A DNA stretch of 64,000 bases from Sipunculus nudus. Taxonomy: Eukaryota; Annelida; Sipuncula; Golfingiida; Sipunculidae. Below the pieces are notes generated by a model. It was not told the DNA's origin. It ran no database searches and worked only from the letters and a program-made list of their open reading frames with translations. Of this stretch, positions 10,677-23,414 are shown piece by piece; the stretch's first letter is position 1, and every line of letters begins with the position of its first letter. The translations under genes were made by a program, and so were the position numbers. The stretch spans positions 76,674,643 through 76,738,642 of the forward strand of contig CM049307.1 of assembly GCA_026874595.1 (NCBI GenBank), read 5' to 3'.

Positions 10677-12402
10677 CTAGTCTTTGATCTTTTGACAAAT
10701 GAATGCATGAGTGGTGGTCTTCAACAATAGTTGATTATTTTCCAGCACCGATGCTTTCTTTATACTATCAAGAAGACTTTTCCAACCGGAAGTTGGCTCC
10801 GTACGAGCATACTTCTGCTGAGAGAGTAAATCCAGCAGAAGGTTTCCATCCTCGTTTCCATCGTCAAACATGATACCTTTATGTGAACTTATGTACTATT
10901 ATACATTTAAATATATGTATATATATTTGCAATTATTTTACCATATTCGTCAAATAGGTCGGTTTACATCTTAAATTTAATATTTGTTCATAAAGGTAAA
11001 TTTGGTTTAACAAGTGTAACTTTAAGGAAACTGATATTGTTTATATATATATAATATATCTATAATATTTTTTAAAGTATTGCACATAAATACTCCAATT
11101 TATAAATAATATCTGTATGGTATTGAACTTACCAACATTGAGGTTTCCAGGCCACCAGTTTTCCCTGAAAGGAATCCTCATTTCTGTTAGAGCTGCCGCG
11201 GTTTCCTTTGAAGTGAAACGATCGGGCTGAGGACCAAGATTCCTGGAGATACTTTCCAATAAATAGAATGCAGCTCCATACTCTGAATAATTAGAAAATT
11301 GAATTGTTGTTGGTAATTCTATATTATTCAAGGAGACATGGATAATAAACGAAATAAAATAGTATCAATTTCAACTATCTCTCTGAGATATTTCACTGTG
11401 CAAAATTGAAAGATATGATGTAGTTACTGTATATACAGCAAGAATAACCTACGAGTTTAAAACGTCGTAACTTCCCTTTTGCAATTTGTGTTATTCTGGC
11501 TCAAATTACTGTGTTCCAAAATGTAGCTTTGACAGGAACAGGGTTGGACACATGTACGTACCTGTCGCTTCATGAACGCTGAAAAGCACACCGCCCGGTG
11601 CAAGTCGCTCCCAACATAATTTTATTACACGCTTCCAGCTATCCCACAAGAAATATAGGGTATGCATGATATGAATCACATGATAAGAATCCTCCTCCGT
11701 ATTCAAGTAATCCTCAGCTTTCATGGTTTGTAAGGTAAAGTGAACGTGCTCATAGCGAGGGTTTGTTGCAACCTGTGAGTTAAACACCGCCATCTGATGG
11801 GGACTTGAGTCGATCACGGTATAGTGGATATTGGGATACAAAGGCAGGAGTTCATCCAGGATAACCGTGTCTTTAGATCCTACAATTATCGATTACAGAC
11901 CAAATTGATACATAATTTAAATTTCTTATTTAAAAAAGAATGTACAAGATCTAACTAGACATTAATTGCAGGTTCCTTTCTCACACATAAACAATAATAA
12001 TTTTGATATATAATCTCTTATTATTCTCTAAGTATTTTTAACAATTAATATTTTATTCCTGGGCTTATTCCAGCAACCTTAACCGGTATCCGTCGTTGCC
12101 TTTAGTTCAATATATACAATATTTAATTTCAGGTAGTGTCTTGTCCAATCTAATTTTGACTCTTGGAAACATTTAAATTTGACAGGTTAATTATATATAT
12201 TTTCCTTGTATATAACTTTACCTGGCCCAGAACCTATTGAAAGGACCTTCATTGGCTGTTCCTGCAGAGATTCCTTGGTAACCTTCGAGACTATATCAGC
12301 GACATTCTTTTTCAGCCATTTACAGTCAAGTTCTATTTGTGTGTTCTGCCTGAGTAAGACTTCGAGCGCTGCTTTGAAGTGGTATTCTTCAATTAATGCC
12401 AT
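10677..12402 (-). CDS. HNMT-like: Histamine N-methyltransferase-like protein, four coding exons
   Basis: A SAM-dependent methyltransferase of 282 residues; human HNMT is 292. Minus-strand exons are 12402-12222, 11879-11562, 11282-11133 and 10876-10677 (stop TAG). All introns are GT-AG and phase 1, and the joined frame is open throughout. Residues 52-61, KVLSIGSGPG, are the SAM-binding glycine motif. VIDSS near residue 84 holds the acidic residue that binds the ribose. MHTLYFLWD and LAPGGVLFSVHE follow the Rossmann strands. The C-terminal DDGNEDGNLLLDLL matches the DGNENGDLLWDFL region of HNMT. No signal peptide is present, so it is probably cytosolic. HNMT methylates histamine using SAM; many invertebrate paralogs have unknown substrates, so the substrate is inference. 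The last acceptor (ACATAAAG) is pyrimidine-poor. Confidence 0.88.
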
Positions 12403-12594
12403 TGTGGTAAAGGAAACAGGGTTTCTGCACAGAATGAAAGAGACAACGGAGTGTTTTCTGCGTTATGTAATTGAATTTGAAACGTTATTGACCTATTGAA
12501 AAGTCAAGAAACTGTGACAATTTTCTAAAAAAACAAATCACGGTCATACTGATCCAGAATTAAGTGTTATCGTATTCTTCCGGACGCAACGCGC

Positions 12595-12614
12595 GCGCGC
12601 ACACACACACACAT
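12595..12614. repeat. (CG)n(CA)n microsatellite
   Basis: A short alternating GC then CA tract about 190 bases upstream of the methyltransferase start codon. Alternating purine-pyrimidine DNA of this kind can adopt Z-form. Confidence 0.7.
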
Positions 12615-12991
12615 AAATTATCATGATAGACCCAGTAGAAGCGGTAAAGTGCTCTATACGACTGACGTAGAGCTATATACTACATGTAAAAACGTCAGTG
12701 TGTCTTTCCCATTGCAACATTGAGTTTCACGCCAGAAAGTATAACTGTTTTTACCCTTTGGTGATCATCAGATGACTGGGAACTCGTCACAGAGATTCTT
12801 AGTGGTCATTTGTTCTTTGCGCGTTTCAGTGGATTTTCTGAATGACCACACTTTGAGATTAGTTCATTTCGCTTGTTGGGTTGTACTTGTCCGTTGCCGT
12901 TCCTGCAGAGAACCGCGCAAGGAACAAATGAAACTCAGAATGGCAATGGGTATGACACACTTACGTGTTTTACGTGTAGTGTATATATGTA

Positions 12992-12994
<3 letters not shown>

Positions 12995-13037
<43 letters not shown>
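12995..13037. repeat. (TA)n microsatellite
   Basis: Uninterrupted TA dinucleotides. Frames through it (poly Tyr-Ile) are artefacts of the repeat. Confidence 0.95.
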
Positions 13038-13038
<1 letters not shown>

Positions 13039-16000
13039 GCCGGATTACTAGTCCGTCGGCAATTGCGGTATCCACTCTTAAATCCGTTACAGAGGTATCT
13101 ATGTAACCGTCCTCAGACATTAGTGCTCTACGTTTAGGACCATCGTCTTCTCAGCTGTTTCAGACACAGTACAAACAAAGTATCTTCTGGACTGCAGATA
13201 ACCGTCAGACCACACCTAACTGGCGCGCTGACTCAGGCGTTTGCCTGAACATTAACTGTATGAACATTTAAATGGCCACGCCTCCATAGATCAAACCCTG
13301 TGAAAAGCAAAATAAGCTGGTGCGCTGCTTTAGATGTCTACAATAAAAATGTTGCTATAGGAACTGTCTAGACCTGAGTCGGTTCCCATTGAATGAAACT
13401 GTACTGAATTAATATCAAATCAGGCACCTGTGTTCTGTAACCTAAGTTCTCAAGCTTACATCGGACATTGATACTCCATATTGATGTACAATAAATAATA
13501 AAAACGATCATGGTTGACACTCCTTACTTAAATGAGCAATACAATTACAAAGTCACAGTCCCCTGGTGACAATCCGAACGGTACCTATAGATGGATATAC
13601 AGGTCACGCAAACGTATTTCAAATCTCACTATTTTTTATATACCAATTGCCTATGAAAAAGGAATATTAACATAATTTATGTAACAATACATAAAAGAGC
13701 CCAATTCCTAGAGGGAAACATTTTCCACCAAAAAATATTGTGTGATTTGTTTAAAAGCTTTTGGCACATCTATCAGCACTGTCAACTCGGCAGTGAAGTC
13801 ACACACTGGGAAATCCCCTGTGACTTAAAATTCTTGATCTCAGAAAAAGCACAGTATTTCTGCCACTGCAATCCAAAATTTTTAGGAGAGCTTAAAAACA
13901 ACATGCATTACTAGATCTGAGTTGTTCAGTCCATGATGTCACCTGCCTAAGAGCCAATAATAGGGGCAAAGTCTTAGATCTGAATGCCGTTCACACAACA
14001 AACACACGTGGAATATGTTTACTTAAACTACAAGGGAAGAGCTTATTGCTTAATGAACCTAAAATTTTGCAACGATCTTACGGAAATGAAATATGGTAAA
14101 CATGATATGATAGAACATTGAGATTTTATATAGTCAAGTCAGTTGATGCATTTTCATTTGCAAAATCGGTTTTTAGCAAAATAAAGTATTAAACCGAATT
14201 TTTTATGAGTAAAAATGAATAATCACTTTAAACAAGAACCTCCCAACTGGCGTATTATTAGCAAACACATAATGGTTGTACTAGATGTCAGACATCACAT
14301 TATAAATTTGATTTAGTCCTTTACCGAGCTAAGTGTTAAACCTAAGGAATTATCCAACAATATATACTCTGATTGAAAACTAATTAAACAACAAATAATA
14401 GCCGGGTAAGGGACGAACCACAAGGGTTCTATTCATATCCCAACCAATTTAAATGCTGTAAGCAACAAATTAGTAATATCTTGTTCATTAAGAAATTTTA
14501 CACAAATTGTGCATTTGTGTGCAAATTGTGTATTTTGATTCTAAAGTTACACCGTTATATCAAACGGAATCTTTTGTTAAAACATAATTAAAACTAGAAT
14601 ACTTTAAACGTTGCAAATTAATTACTCGACAGCCTGTCTTACCCTATCATATATCAGCAGCTTATTGGTTCTAACGAGAACCTAATACGCACTTGTTCAA
14701 TTTATTAAACATATATACACAGAACTGCCCTGTAAACATGTATATTACCTTGATTAGACTGGATTTGAAATGAAACGATGTACCCGTGCGAGTGCAGAGG
14801 TTTGGTCCGAGCAACTCTGGTCTTCATCAGATATAAATAAATTTATTCTTCGACCATATTATTTAAAAGGTTCAATTCACGCTTTTAATATTTATATGAG
14901 AAGTTGGATGTCGTGCAGTGACAGTTAACAAGGCAATTACCATTTATAAATGTTCAAACTGCGCAGTTTGATTTGTTATTAGACCCAAACGTAGATATTT
15001 GAATACAATGCAATTGATCCGGCCTTACCTGTAAAACAATATCTGTGTTTAAATACGCCCATAAAATAGAGACAGTGCCTCGATAAAATAATTTAATTAT
15101 CCCTCCCCCCCCCCCCCGGTCAAGATGGTATGCGATCACCCCGTGTGTGCTTGTGTTTGTATTATTGTTCACAACAACATTACTTACGCAATCATAAATT
15201 GAGACTAATGAAATTTTAAGGGAATTCAGAAAGATTTTGGTTTTCATATGAACCAGATTCAGTTATATTAGATAGTAAAATTCACATTTGTAAAGTCACT
15301 TATGCACAAGTGATTTGTTAATATGGCCGAATAAGTGAATGCAAACACGTGTCGGGGCACATCCTACAGTAGAGACCACCACATGGCGGAGGCTTGCATA
15401 CCTTAGAATGCGAATTTCTAGTGTTGAAATGTTATATTTTCAAACTTTATAGTTTTTATATGATAGCCCTTTGGATGCATGAATATCTCGACCAGTTAAG
15501 ACCTTTCGAAAGGCTATGTTGTTGTGCAGTTCCCAAGTCCTCTCTGAGCCGTATCGTAGATTTTCAATATTGTCTTTAAAACAAATCAACAATGAGAAAA
15601 CAAGTGAAATTCAAACTGACCAACAAAAAAAAAACAGAATTCTTTACAAGGCTTTTCTGAAATGTCAAGCTGCTTGTTAACAGTGTTAGAACATGTTCAA
15701 AGAATGCTTGTTGAAAATCGGATATAACAAACGTTTACGCTTCTGAAGCACACGATGCTTTAAAGCTAACACAAGCAGATACTAAATATTTAACAAGTTA
15801 CAAATAATTGATTTTAACTAAATTCTTCATGACTGTCCATTAACGATATACATTACCACTATACATTGAGGCATGCACCAAACCGGCTGAAGCGAATAAA
15901 TATTTTTTTTTCACTCATTTAAAGGAGAAACATGCCTTAAATTAGAACACAAATGTCAGGAACGGTCACACACTAATTAAAAGAATAATTAGACAGTTTG

Positions 16001-19000
16001 AACCTCCTTTCCTTAAAACAAACTGTCACCTTACATGAAAACACAGGGTACATCATTTCAAGGGCAAAATCACCCAAGATAACCTTACGTTTTCCTATAA
16101 GTTGATCACTGAGACTCCGTTATGGAGACACGAGTACAAAAGCTGGAATGGAGCACACTTGACGATTAATGGTACATAAAGTTGTCTCTTGCTTTAGCTG
16201 AACGAGCACCCCGACAATTACTGTTCCGGAAAGTTGTCTACTGCGGTTGCCGATATCCATACGTTTCTTGGTAAACAAGTAACAAAATATTTAGATCTAT
16301 CCTTTTTCCAAATATAAAGATGACGTACGCCCTTATCGATTACACCTATCCATATAATTTCATCAGAGTAAGAAAATTTACATACCAGTTTTGCTTCAAT
16401 AATGGAATTCGTTTTGTCACCTTAAAACATTCGTAGGACTGGATTGCACTTCTTCGTTCATATAAAGTTTCAGAAAGATAGATTCATTCGATTTTACATT
16501 GATTACATTCATTAGTAATTAGCAAAAATAAACAATTATACAAAATATATAGCAGATCAAAATTAAAGACTGATCTCGACCTTGAATCCCATTAACACTA
16601 TACAATGTACAAATATATATTCTTTCATTTCTACGTGTTTCGGAAAACCAAGGGTGACTTAGGGTGATTGTGCATATTTTCTGTACCCAGAATCCATTTA
16701 AAAAAATAAAAAATCATATCTTTTAACTTGATACAAGCTAGGGTTTCCTTCGCTGGGGGCAGTACCGTATTTTGTCGATATATATTGCTGCACTTTAAAA
16801 TATCTTAAATAATTTACGTTCTCAAGGCTGGAAGGTCATGTCAAAAAAATTCAGTTCTTCTACCTTACATAAAACAAACACCTTGTATCGCTGATAAGTA
16901 AATAACTTTGCGTCTAGGTGAACTCAATATGCCCTTGCATGATTCCAACAAGTCACGTAATTGATTGTGGTGATACCCTCCAAGTAACGAAATCAACTGT
17001 TGGTGGCCAAACGAATATTTTATTTAGGCAGCCAAGGTACACGATAATGCTTATTATATTAAGGCGGGAAGGCACACATTCCTCGTCAAAAACACCACTA
17101 TTCCTAATATACAAGGTTTAATCAACCTGTGTCCACCTTTTTTTTTGGAGATCAGTTTAGTATAAGTTTGTAATTTTCAATAATTTCCCAGAACACTACA
17201 TATGGAAGTGAAAACCTAATATGGCAATTACAAATTTTACAATAAAGCTCCAGTTTATGTTTCAAAACTGTTTTGTCTCTTCCCGATAATCTGTCAGATC
17301 AAATGTGTCCCTGCATGAGTAGCCAACTTTGTTTAGGTGCTTATATTTTTTAGACTGTTCAAATGACATCATCCAATCAAAAGTATGTTTTTGTATGTGA
17401 CCAGTGGCCTTGACCGCCTAATGTTGGTCTGATATGTTGTAAAATATACTGATTTCTCATAATTTTAAATAATTCTCTTTCTGAAATAATCTATAAGCTA
17501 GGTATTTATTTACCTTGTTGAAAATTAGGTTCTTCAATTCTCTACCCTGCACTGTCAGGTTTTCCATTTAAAAGTAACAAATACAATTTTTCATAGCTAG
17601 AAACAAATAGACATGAGGTGATGAAACGGACTATAATACAAATTACCTTCTATAAGGGTGACATGGCACCCTTTAAACTTAATGTTCCAAATAAGTATAA
17701 CTTTTTCAATAATTATTATTTTTTGGGGCAAGGGGGCATTTCATATTGTTGTTTTTCTTATACGATTTAGTTTTTAACATCAATAACATCCTTTTATTTT
17801 ACAGGAATGTAAATCAGGCACCAGAATGATAGCCTCTAAAGCTTCTATTGGTTCTTTAATTGTTTGTGGAGTAATTTGTGATATATTCTTTATTCACCAA
17901 GCCACTTAAACACAAGGTATGCCGTGAGCTAACTGTTAGGGCAATAGGCAATCCTTTTAATCGGTGAAAAGTTTGGCAGTGTGGGTTATGTTATTAAAAC
18001 TAACATACGTCTGAAAATATTTGTTTGCTCACATATTTCTAATAGTGAAATGAAAGGTTAATTTGGATTAATATTTCTGTTATTAAGTATATATTTAGGT
18101 ATTTTGCAATCTCTTACAGTGGTTGTAATTATAACAAATGTCATCCGATATCCTACCATGTAATTCACTACCAGGCGGCTGAAAAATAAGCCTAGTCCGA
18201 ATTTTCATGATAATTTGTGATAGGTTATTGTGTTAACATTTATTAAAGAGCATACCAGCTTTAAATTTGGATTTTGCCGATACATTCAGTTTTCTGGTCT
18301 GATATTTACCCTGTTTTGTATACATTGTGACTTGTCCGTTTTCACACATTTTTCCATGAACAATTTTTATTTGACTTGCAATAAGACAGGAGAGTGACAT
18401 TCTAATTATCTTCCCTGATTAACTTTACATATCTAAATTGTAATTTTAACCACTTCGTTTTTATCATATCCCCTAAACATTGTTTGTTCATTGTTTACAA
18501 GGATTTCCAGCAAACGTTTAATCTGTTAGCAAATGAAAGCACCAGTGGTATTCTTCAAAAGAATTTTATAGATGAAAATAAATCCTTAATGTACGTATTC
18601 AATAATGTTTCAATAATTGTGGTAAACAGAATAAAATAACAAATATTTGGATGATATATTTAACTATATACAATTTGTAATCTTTTAATATAAAAATATT
18701 TTTCAAACGTTAAAGAAATTTATAGGTCCACTCGTGCATTAAGCGATAACAAAATTACAACAAAATGATTTAGAAGTATATAAAATACGGTCCTATCCAT
18801 TGCTTGCTCTGCATTTAGCCTAAATTCAACGATCAATATATGCATTGCATTCAGTTTGACAACACCCACAAGTCCGGTTGAACGGTTAACCTTGAAAGGA
18901 ATCTTCCATTTTGCTAGATCACAGCAAGAGCTTAATCAGATATGAACTTTATATAAATATTTTTCGACGTAAAACTCTATATTATAAGAACCTGTGAGAT

Positions 19001-19150
19001 TTTTTTTTTATGAATGAATGAAACAGAGATAAATAGAACAATAAAGATCACAGTATTTCATATCACATATATGCAACGTAGGGTGTCTTGGTCTTAGCAA
19101 GGCACACAGGAATTACACAAAATTGGCTGTAGTGAATACAATATATTAGT
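13038..19150. other. Long gene-poor AT-rich stretch
   Basis: About 6 kb with no coding exon, RNA gene or mobile element that I can recognise on either strand. It has a C14 run at 15105-15118 and many short A/T runs. It separates the methyltransferase-like gene from its broken copy and may hold further decayed pieces of it. Confidence 0.5.
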
Positions 19151-19154
19151 ATGC

Positions 19155-19376
19155 ACCATTAGTAACGCTTAAATAGGCGCAATATCGTGCCAAACCAGGT
19201 TTTATAACATTACCATGGGTATTCCCACATGAAATACAACGTATGGACGATATTGATCACATGATAAGATTCCCTTTTCGTTCCTAAACAGTTGTCAGCT
19301 CTCATAGTGTGCATTATAAAGTGTACGTGCCAGTAGCGACCGTTTATGGCTAAATGTGAGTTAAACATGTGATGTC
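19155..19376 (-). pseudogene. Broken copy of exon 2 of the HNMT-like gene
   Basis: On the minus strand this reads VFNSHLAINGRYWHVHFIMH and then RESYHVINIVHTLYFMWE. It aligns without gaps with VFNSQVATNPRYEHVHFTLQ and EDSYHVIHIMHTLYFLWD of the intact gene (exon 2, 11879-11562). Similarity fades at both ends, stops follow the MWEYPW segment, and no splice sites or neighbouring exons are preserved. It is a paralogous pseudo-exon. Confidence 0.8.
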
Positions 19377-19766
19377 AAAACTGTACAGACTTTTAAAACA
19401 GTCTTCCTTGATTAAATTGGAATTGTGGTCATTTCATATTACCCTGCCCTGTCATGTTCCTATCTACGGCATGTTTACTTACCATTAGATCACTGAACAT
19501 CAAATAAGAGCATGGTTTAATTTGTGACCAACACCTAACACTCTATCGTCTGGACGGTTAACGTTTTAAATCCATCACAACGTTGTTTAGGGGCCTAATG
19601 TGGTTTTGGAGGACAGGGATGTTGGCCGATCACAATGCAGTGAGCGTACAATTCAATTACAGCATAAGAAGGCTATGAAAAGTTTCATCTTGCCTTGTAG
19701 TCGGTGTTTATTACATCGTTATATATAGACTTTCTCACACTACGGCTTGCAGCAAAGGGGGGAAAC

Positions 19767-20015
19767 TGGTTTTATTTATTTATTATTTTACATTTTTTAC
19801 GTTTCCTTTCTGGATTTGATTGTGAGGATTTCCTAGTACGTGAGGCTTTCTGCTTTAGGTATTGTTATAAACGTTTGCCCAAAAAATACTCAGAAGCGAT
19901 CCCAGGTGAAAATGATTAAATATGACAATCGTGAACGAATTGAACCTTTGTAAACTTGTCGCATGCGGGACAGAGAAATATGACATTTTAATTTACATCC
20001 CTGTATAACTCTACA
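19767..20015. repeat. Duplicate of the 3' flank of the HNMT-like gene
   Basis: Shares AACGTTTGCCCAAAAAATAC, a GCGATCCC element and a GCGGGACAGAGAAATATGAC element, in order and spacing, with 10366-10610. The orientation is the same as at 10.4 kb. Confidence 0.75.
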
Positions 20016-20696
20016 TAAGCAGCCAAATTAACCATTAAACACAGACACACATTCCCTGGTTATAAGGGTGTGGATCCACACTGAAGAAGGAAGTTTATGA
20101 TAGATCATCGCACAACCGGACAACAGAAAGCATTAGACCCAACAGTCTGTTGGAGACATGAGACGTACCAAGAAGCGGTAAATAACAGGGTTTCATCAAG
20201 CTATGGGTTTCTGAAACTGCCTAATTTCTTAATTCCAACGACAAACTGCAATTTAGGTATTTCCTCTACTGATCCAGGTATCATATCGTAATGCGAACTT
20301 GAAGAATTCCTCTTCCGTAACTGACAAGGGATTGATCAGATCATTTGGCGGAAAAGACGCATTCTTAAATGTTCTCCTATCTTTCTAGCTTGTCAGGCTA
20401 CCAGCTAAAGATACGAGTATGCAGGCGAAATGATCAAGACTGTGGAAGGATCAGAATACATGAAATGGATGTGTTTTTATCGAGGGCATAACTGATATGT
20501 TTCTTGCTTGTACCCTGATGACAATACACAGGAAGCTGCTAAATACTGCCTGAATCCTTAAGAGTTCCCTTCTGATCCCAGGTGTTTTCCAGAGTGAACA
20601 ACACTGCGAAACCGATCACATGAATGGCGCTCAAATGCTGTAAAGATTAATGGAGAGCCACGCTAAACAATAGATATGATTTTGCTTTTTATGTCG

Positions 20697-20700
<4 letters not shown>

Positions 20701-20752
<52 letters not shown>

Positions 20753-20758
20753 TATATA
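20701..20758. repeat. (TA)n microsatellite
   Basis: TA dinucleotides with one CA interruption near the 3' end. Confidence 0.95.
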
Positions 20759-20962
20759 AAACCCTAAAGACAACATCCTTTATTTTAGACATTTGTGGAA
20801 CAACAATGGGAATATATATATGAATTCATATGGGAAAAGGAAGCCAAAATGGCATAACTTGGTCTTGAACATGTGAAAATATGTCACTATAATCTACACA
20901 TAATGGTTACTAATGCTAAATCGACCAATTTGCAATGTTTTATCACTAAAAATTGTTGACAT

Positions 20963-20991
20963 ATTAGGGGGCCATATATGGTCCCCCTAAT
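20963..20991. repeat. Near-perfect 29-base palindrome with a CArG core
   Basis: ATTAGGGGG followed by CCATATATGG and then a reverse-complementary right arm, with one mismatched pair. The centre CCATATATGG fits the CC(A/T)6GG binding consensus of serum response factor and MADS proteins. It lies between two (TA)n tracts, with no gene near enough to assign. Confidence 0.6.
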
Positions 20992-21055
20992 CATGGGCGG
21001 TCTCCCTATTGTGGCGTTTAAAAGAAGACTGGTCTACCTAATGACTAGAATAGAC

Positions 21056-21056
<1 letters not shown>

Positions 21057-21104
<48 letters not shown>
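21057..21104. repeat. (TA)n microsatellite
   Basis: Uninterrupted TA dinucleotides. Confidence 0.95.
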
Positions 21105-21106
<2 letters not shown>

Positions 21107-21849
21107 GCTTTTTTAAATAAAATGCCAATCTTATCGCTCTTTTCCAATCCTAAGAAATTTTCTAGCTTCTCACTATGAAAGAGATTACCTTCAGTAGGGA
21201 CAATTTAAAGTCAAAACTTAATATCTGGAAATCGTTGACTACCAAGGGTTATTGGTTTCCAGATGTTGAATAATATCCAGGACTTGGATGTGAAGCTCAT
21301 GGACTTTTCGAAATCTTTCTGCTGCATTAAACTCTCTAAAAAAAGTAATAAGTTACATTCTAATAGTTATATGTTGTGATTGATATGAAAGAAGAATTTG
21401 TCAGCTAAGACTGGATCAACAGACATTTTATCTAAACAAGGCGTAGGCTTGAATAAAGGCAAAGCATGGAATTTAGTAGGTCGCTTGAAAGAGCTGGATA
21501 TGATAATTATTCATCAGGCGAATGTTACACAAAGTTTGGACATCAGACTTTGATAGTAGCTGGTATTGTGAGCCGATTGTAGTAACAAATTCGACAAAAA
21601 TGGTGTCGAGGGCAGAGGGGCATGACTCAAATCCCATTTTGAAGTATCAATGTGGCATATACACTTTTTAGTTTTGTATCATTTGATTAAAAACATAAAA
21701 AGTAAAACAATGTAGTCAAAGGTGAGGCCAAAGGTTCACACATTTGGTGAACAATAAACAACATTTAATTATTAACAAAAATAGAATAGGAGAAAGAGTG
21801 AAGCTTTTAAGATAGACTTCTTTGTTAGGTGGTAAGGATTACACAAAAA

Positions 21850-23245
21850 ATAGTGTATCAAGTGTACAATTCTTTTTGTTATCTAATTGTTATCGAGATC
21901 CGACTCTCACTAAAGGCGTTCCAAAAGTTATTAAATTCATACCAAAACCGTAATGTATATCGGCAGAAGAAAAACCTGTGCTCCAGAGAACCAATACTGT
22001 TTTTACAATATTCAGAGTCACTACTATCTACTAGTTTCATTTTGTATAATTTCCCTCTAAATGGGATTATTCGGTGGAGGAACTTGAAATATTTTGTAGA
22101 ATACAAGTAACTTACCTGCTCTGCTTTCTATCCACCTACTCTCTGTCTTATCCATATTTACTTTTATACCAGATTAAAATTCAAAGGATGTTAATGTTTC
22201 GAGTACTTTTTTCCCGGATTCTACATCCGCCACAAAGCACGTCGTATCATCCGCGAATTGAGAAAGTTTTACCTGAATGTTATTTACAGAAATGCTCTTA
22301 ATCATTCTATTATTTCTGATGTTAATAGCTAACAATTCTACCGAAAGAACAAATAAAATAGGCGAAAGTGGACATCCCTGCCGGACTCCACATTGTATCA
22401 TAAAGGGTGGTGAAAAATACACATTATTTTGTACGCAACTGCTCGTATCAGTGTATAATATATTAAACCATCTGCATAACAGATCCGGTATATTATATTC
22501 ATTTAGCGTGTTCCATAAAAAAAATCCAAAAATAAGGTATCAAAAGCCTTTTCCAGGTCGAGTGATATGAGAATATTAGCAGACTGTGTTGATGCTGATA
22601 TGTTAATTATATCCTGTATGATTCTTATATTCTCCCCAATATAGCGTCCCGGGACGAATCCTGTTTGGTTGGGATGTATTAATTTTGTTAAGTATGGTTT
22701 TAGTCTATTTGAAAGTGCCTTTGCTATAATCTTATAATCAACAGGAAGCAGGGATAAAGGCCGCCAATTTTTATAGTTGTTTCAAGTCTTTATCTTTTTT
22801 GGATTGTAGGGATATTATTCCACGTTTTTGTTCAATAGAGAGAGAGACCTTACGTCATAAGAGTATTTTACACATTGATAAAATATATCCAAAATATCCT
22901 CCCAAAAAAATAAATAGAACTCCGACATAAAACCATCTGGACCAGGACTTTTATTCGGTTCTAATTGTTTCAGTGCTTTAAACAATTCAAGAAGGGTTAA
23001 AGGTTTATTGATTTCGTTTATTTCAGATGGGTTTAATTTCGGAGTGTTGGTTTGGGTGAAAAATGGACAATTGTCTCTCTGTATTGTTTTGTTACCTTTA
23101 GATTTGTATGAATTGCGATAAAAGTCCTTAAATTCCTGTGATATTTCTGATTGGTCACTGATAGGTTTTCTATTCTTCTCGGTTAGAGAAATTAATTTTG
23201 AAGTGTACTTCCTTCTTTCTTAAGAAAAGAAAAACTTTCGAATTT
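21850..23245 (-). mobile_element. Tx1/L1-like non-LTR retrotransposon, truncated and internally deleted
   Basis: The minus strand encodes the reverse transcriptase part of an L1-superfamily ORF2. In order: linker ending PNKSPGPDGF (near 22950), NWRPLSLLPVDYKIIAKALS (near 22750), QTGFVPGRYIGENIR (near 22650), DLEKAFD (near 22555), GVRQGCPLSP (near 22380), and FADDTT, the catalytic motif, at 22257-22246. After WIESR the frame jumps at once to a C-terminal block, KYFKFLHRIIPF with EHRFFFC, so the thumb region is deleted. The 5' endonuclease is absent, and stops and frameshifts are scattered through the frame. The motif set fits Tx1-type elements, common in aquatic animals. It is inactive. Confidence 0.85.
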
Positions 23246-23368
23246 ATTTTTACCTACACTTTGACAACAGACTAACACGGCTATACCATTAATTAACAAA
23301 AGAATTAATATACAAAACATTTAATTATTTTAACATAGCAACGGATACCCAACCTAAAATGCCGGGTT

Positions 23369-23370
<2 letters not shown>

Positions 23371-23413
<43 letters not shown>
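23371..23413. repeat. (TA)n microsatellite
   Basis: TA tract about 125 bases beyond the truncated 5' end of the Tx1-like element. Confidence 0.95.

Positions 23414-23414
<1 letters not shown>

Noticed and set aside
12935-13137. Open frames with Tyr-Ile repeats
   Set aside because: They are translations of a (TA)n microsatellite; the same applies at 20978, 62384 and 61186.
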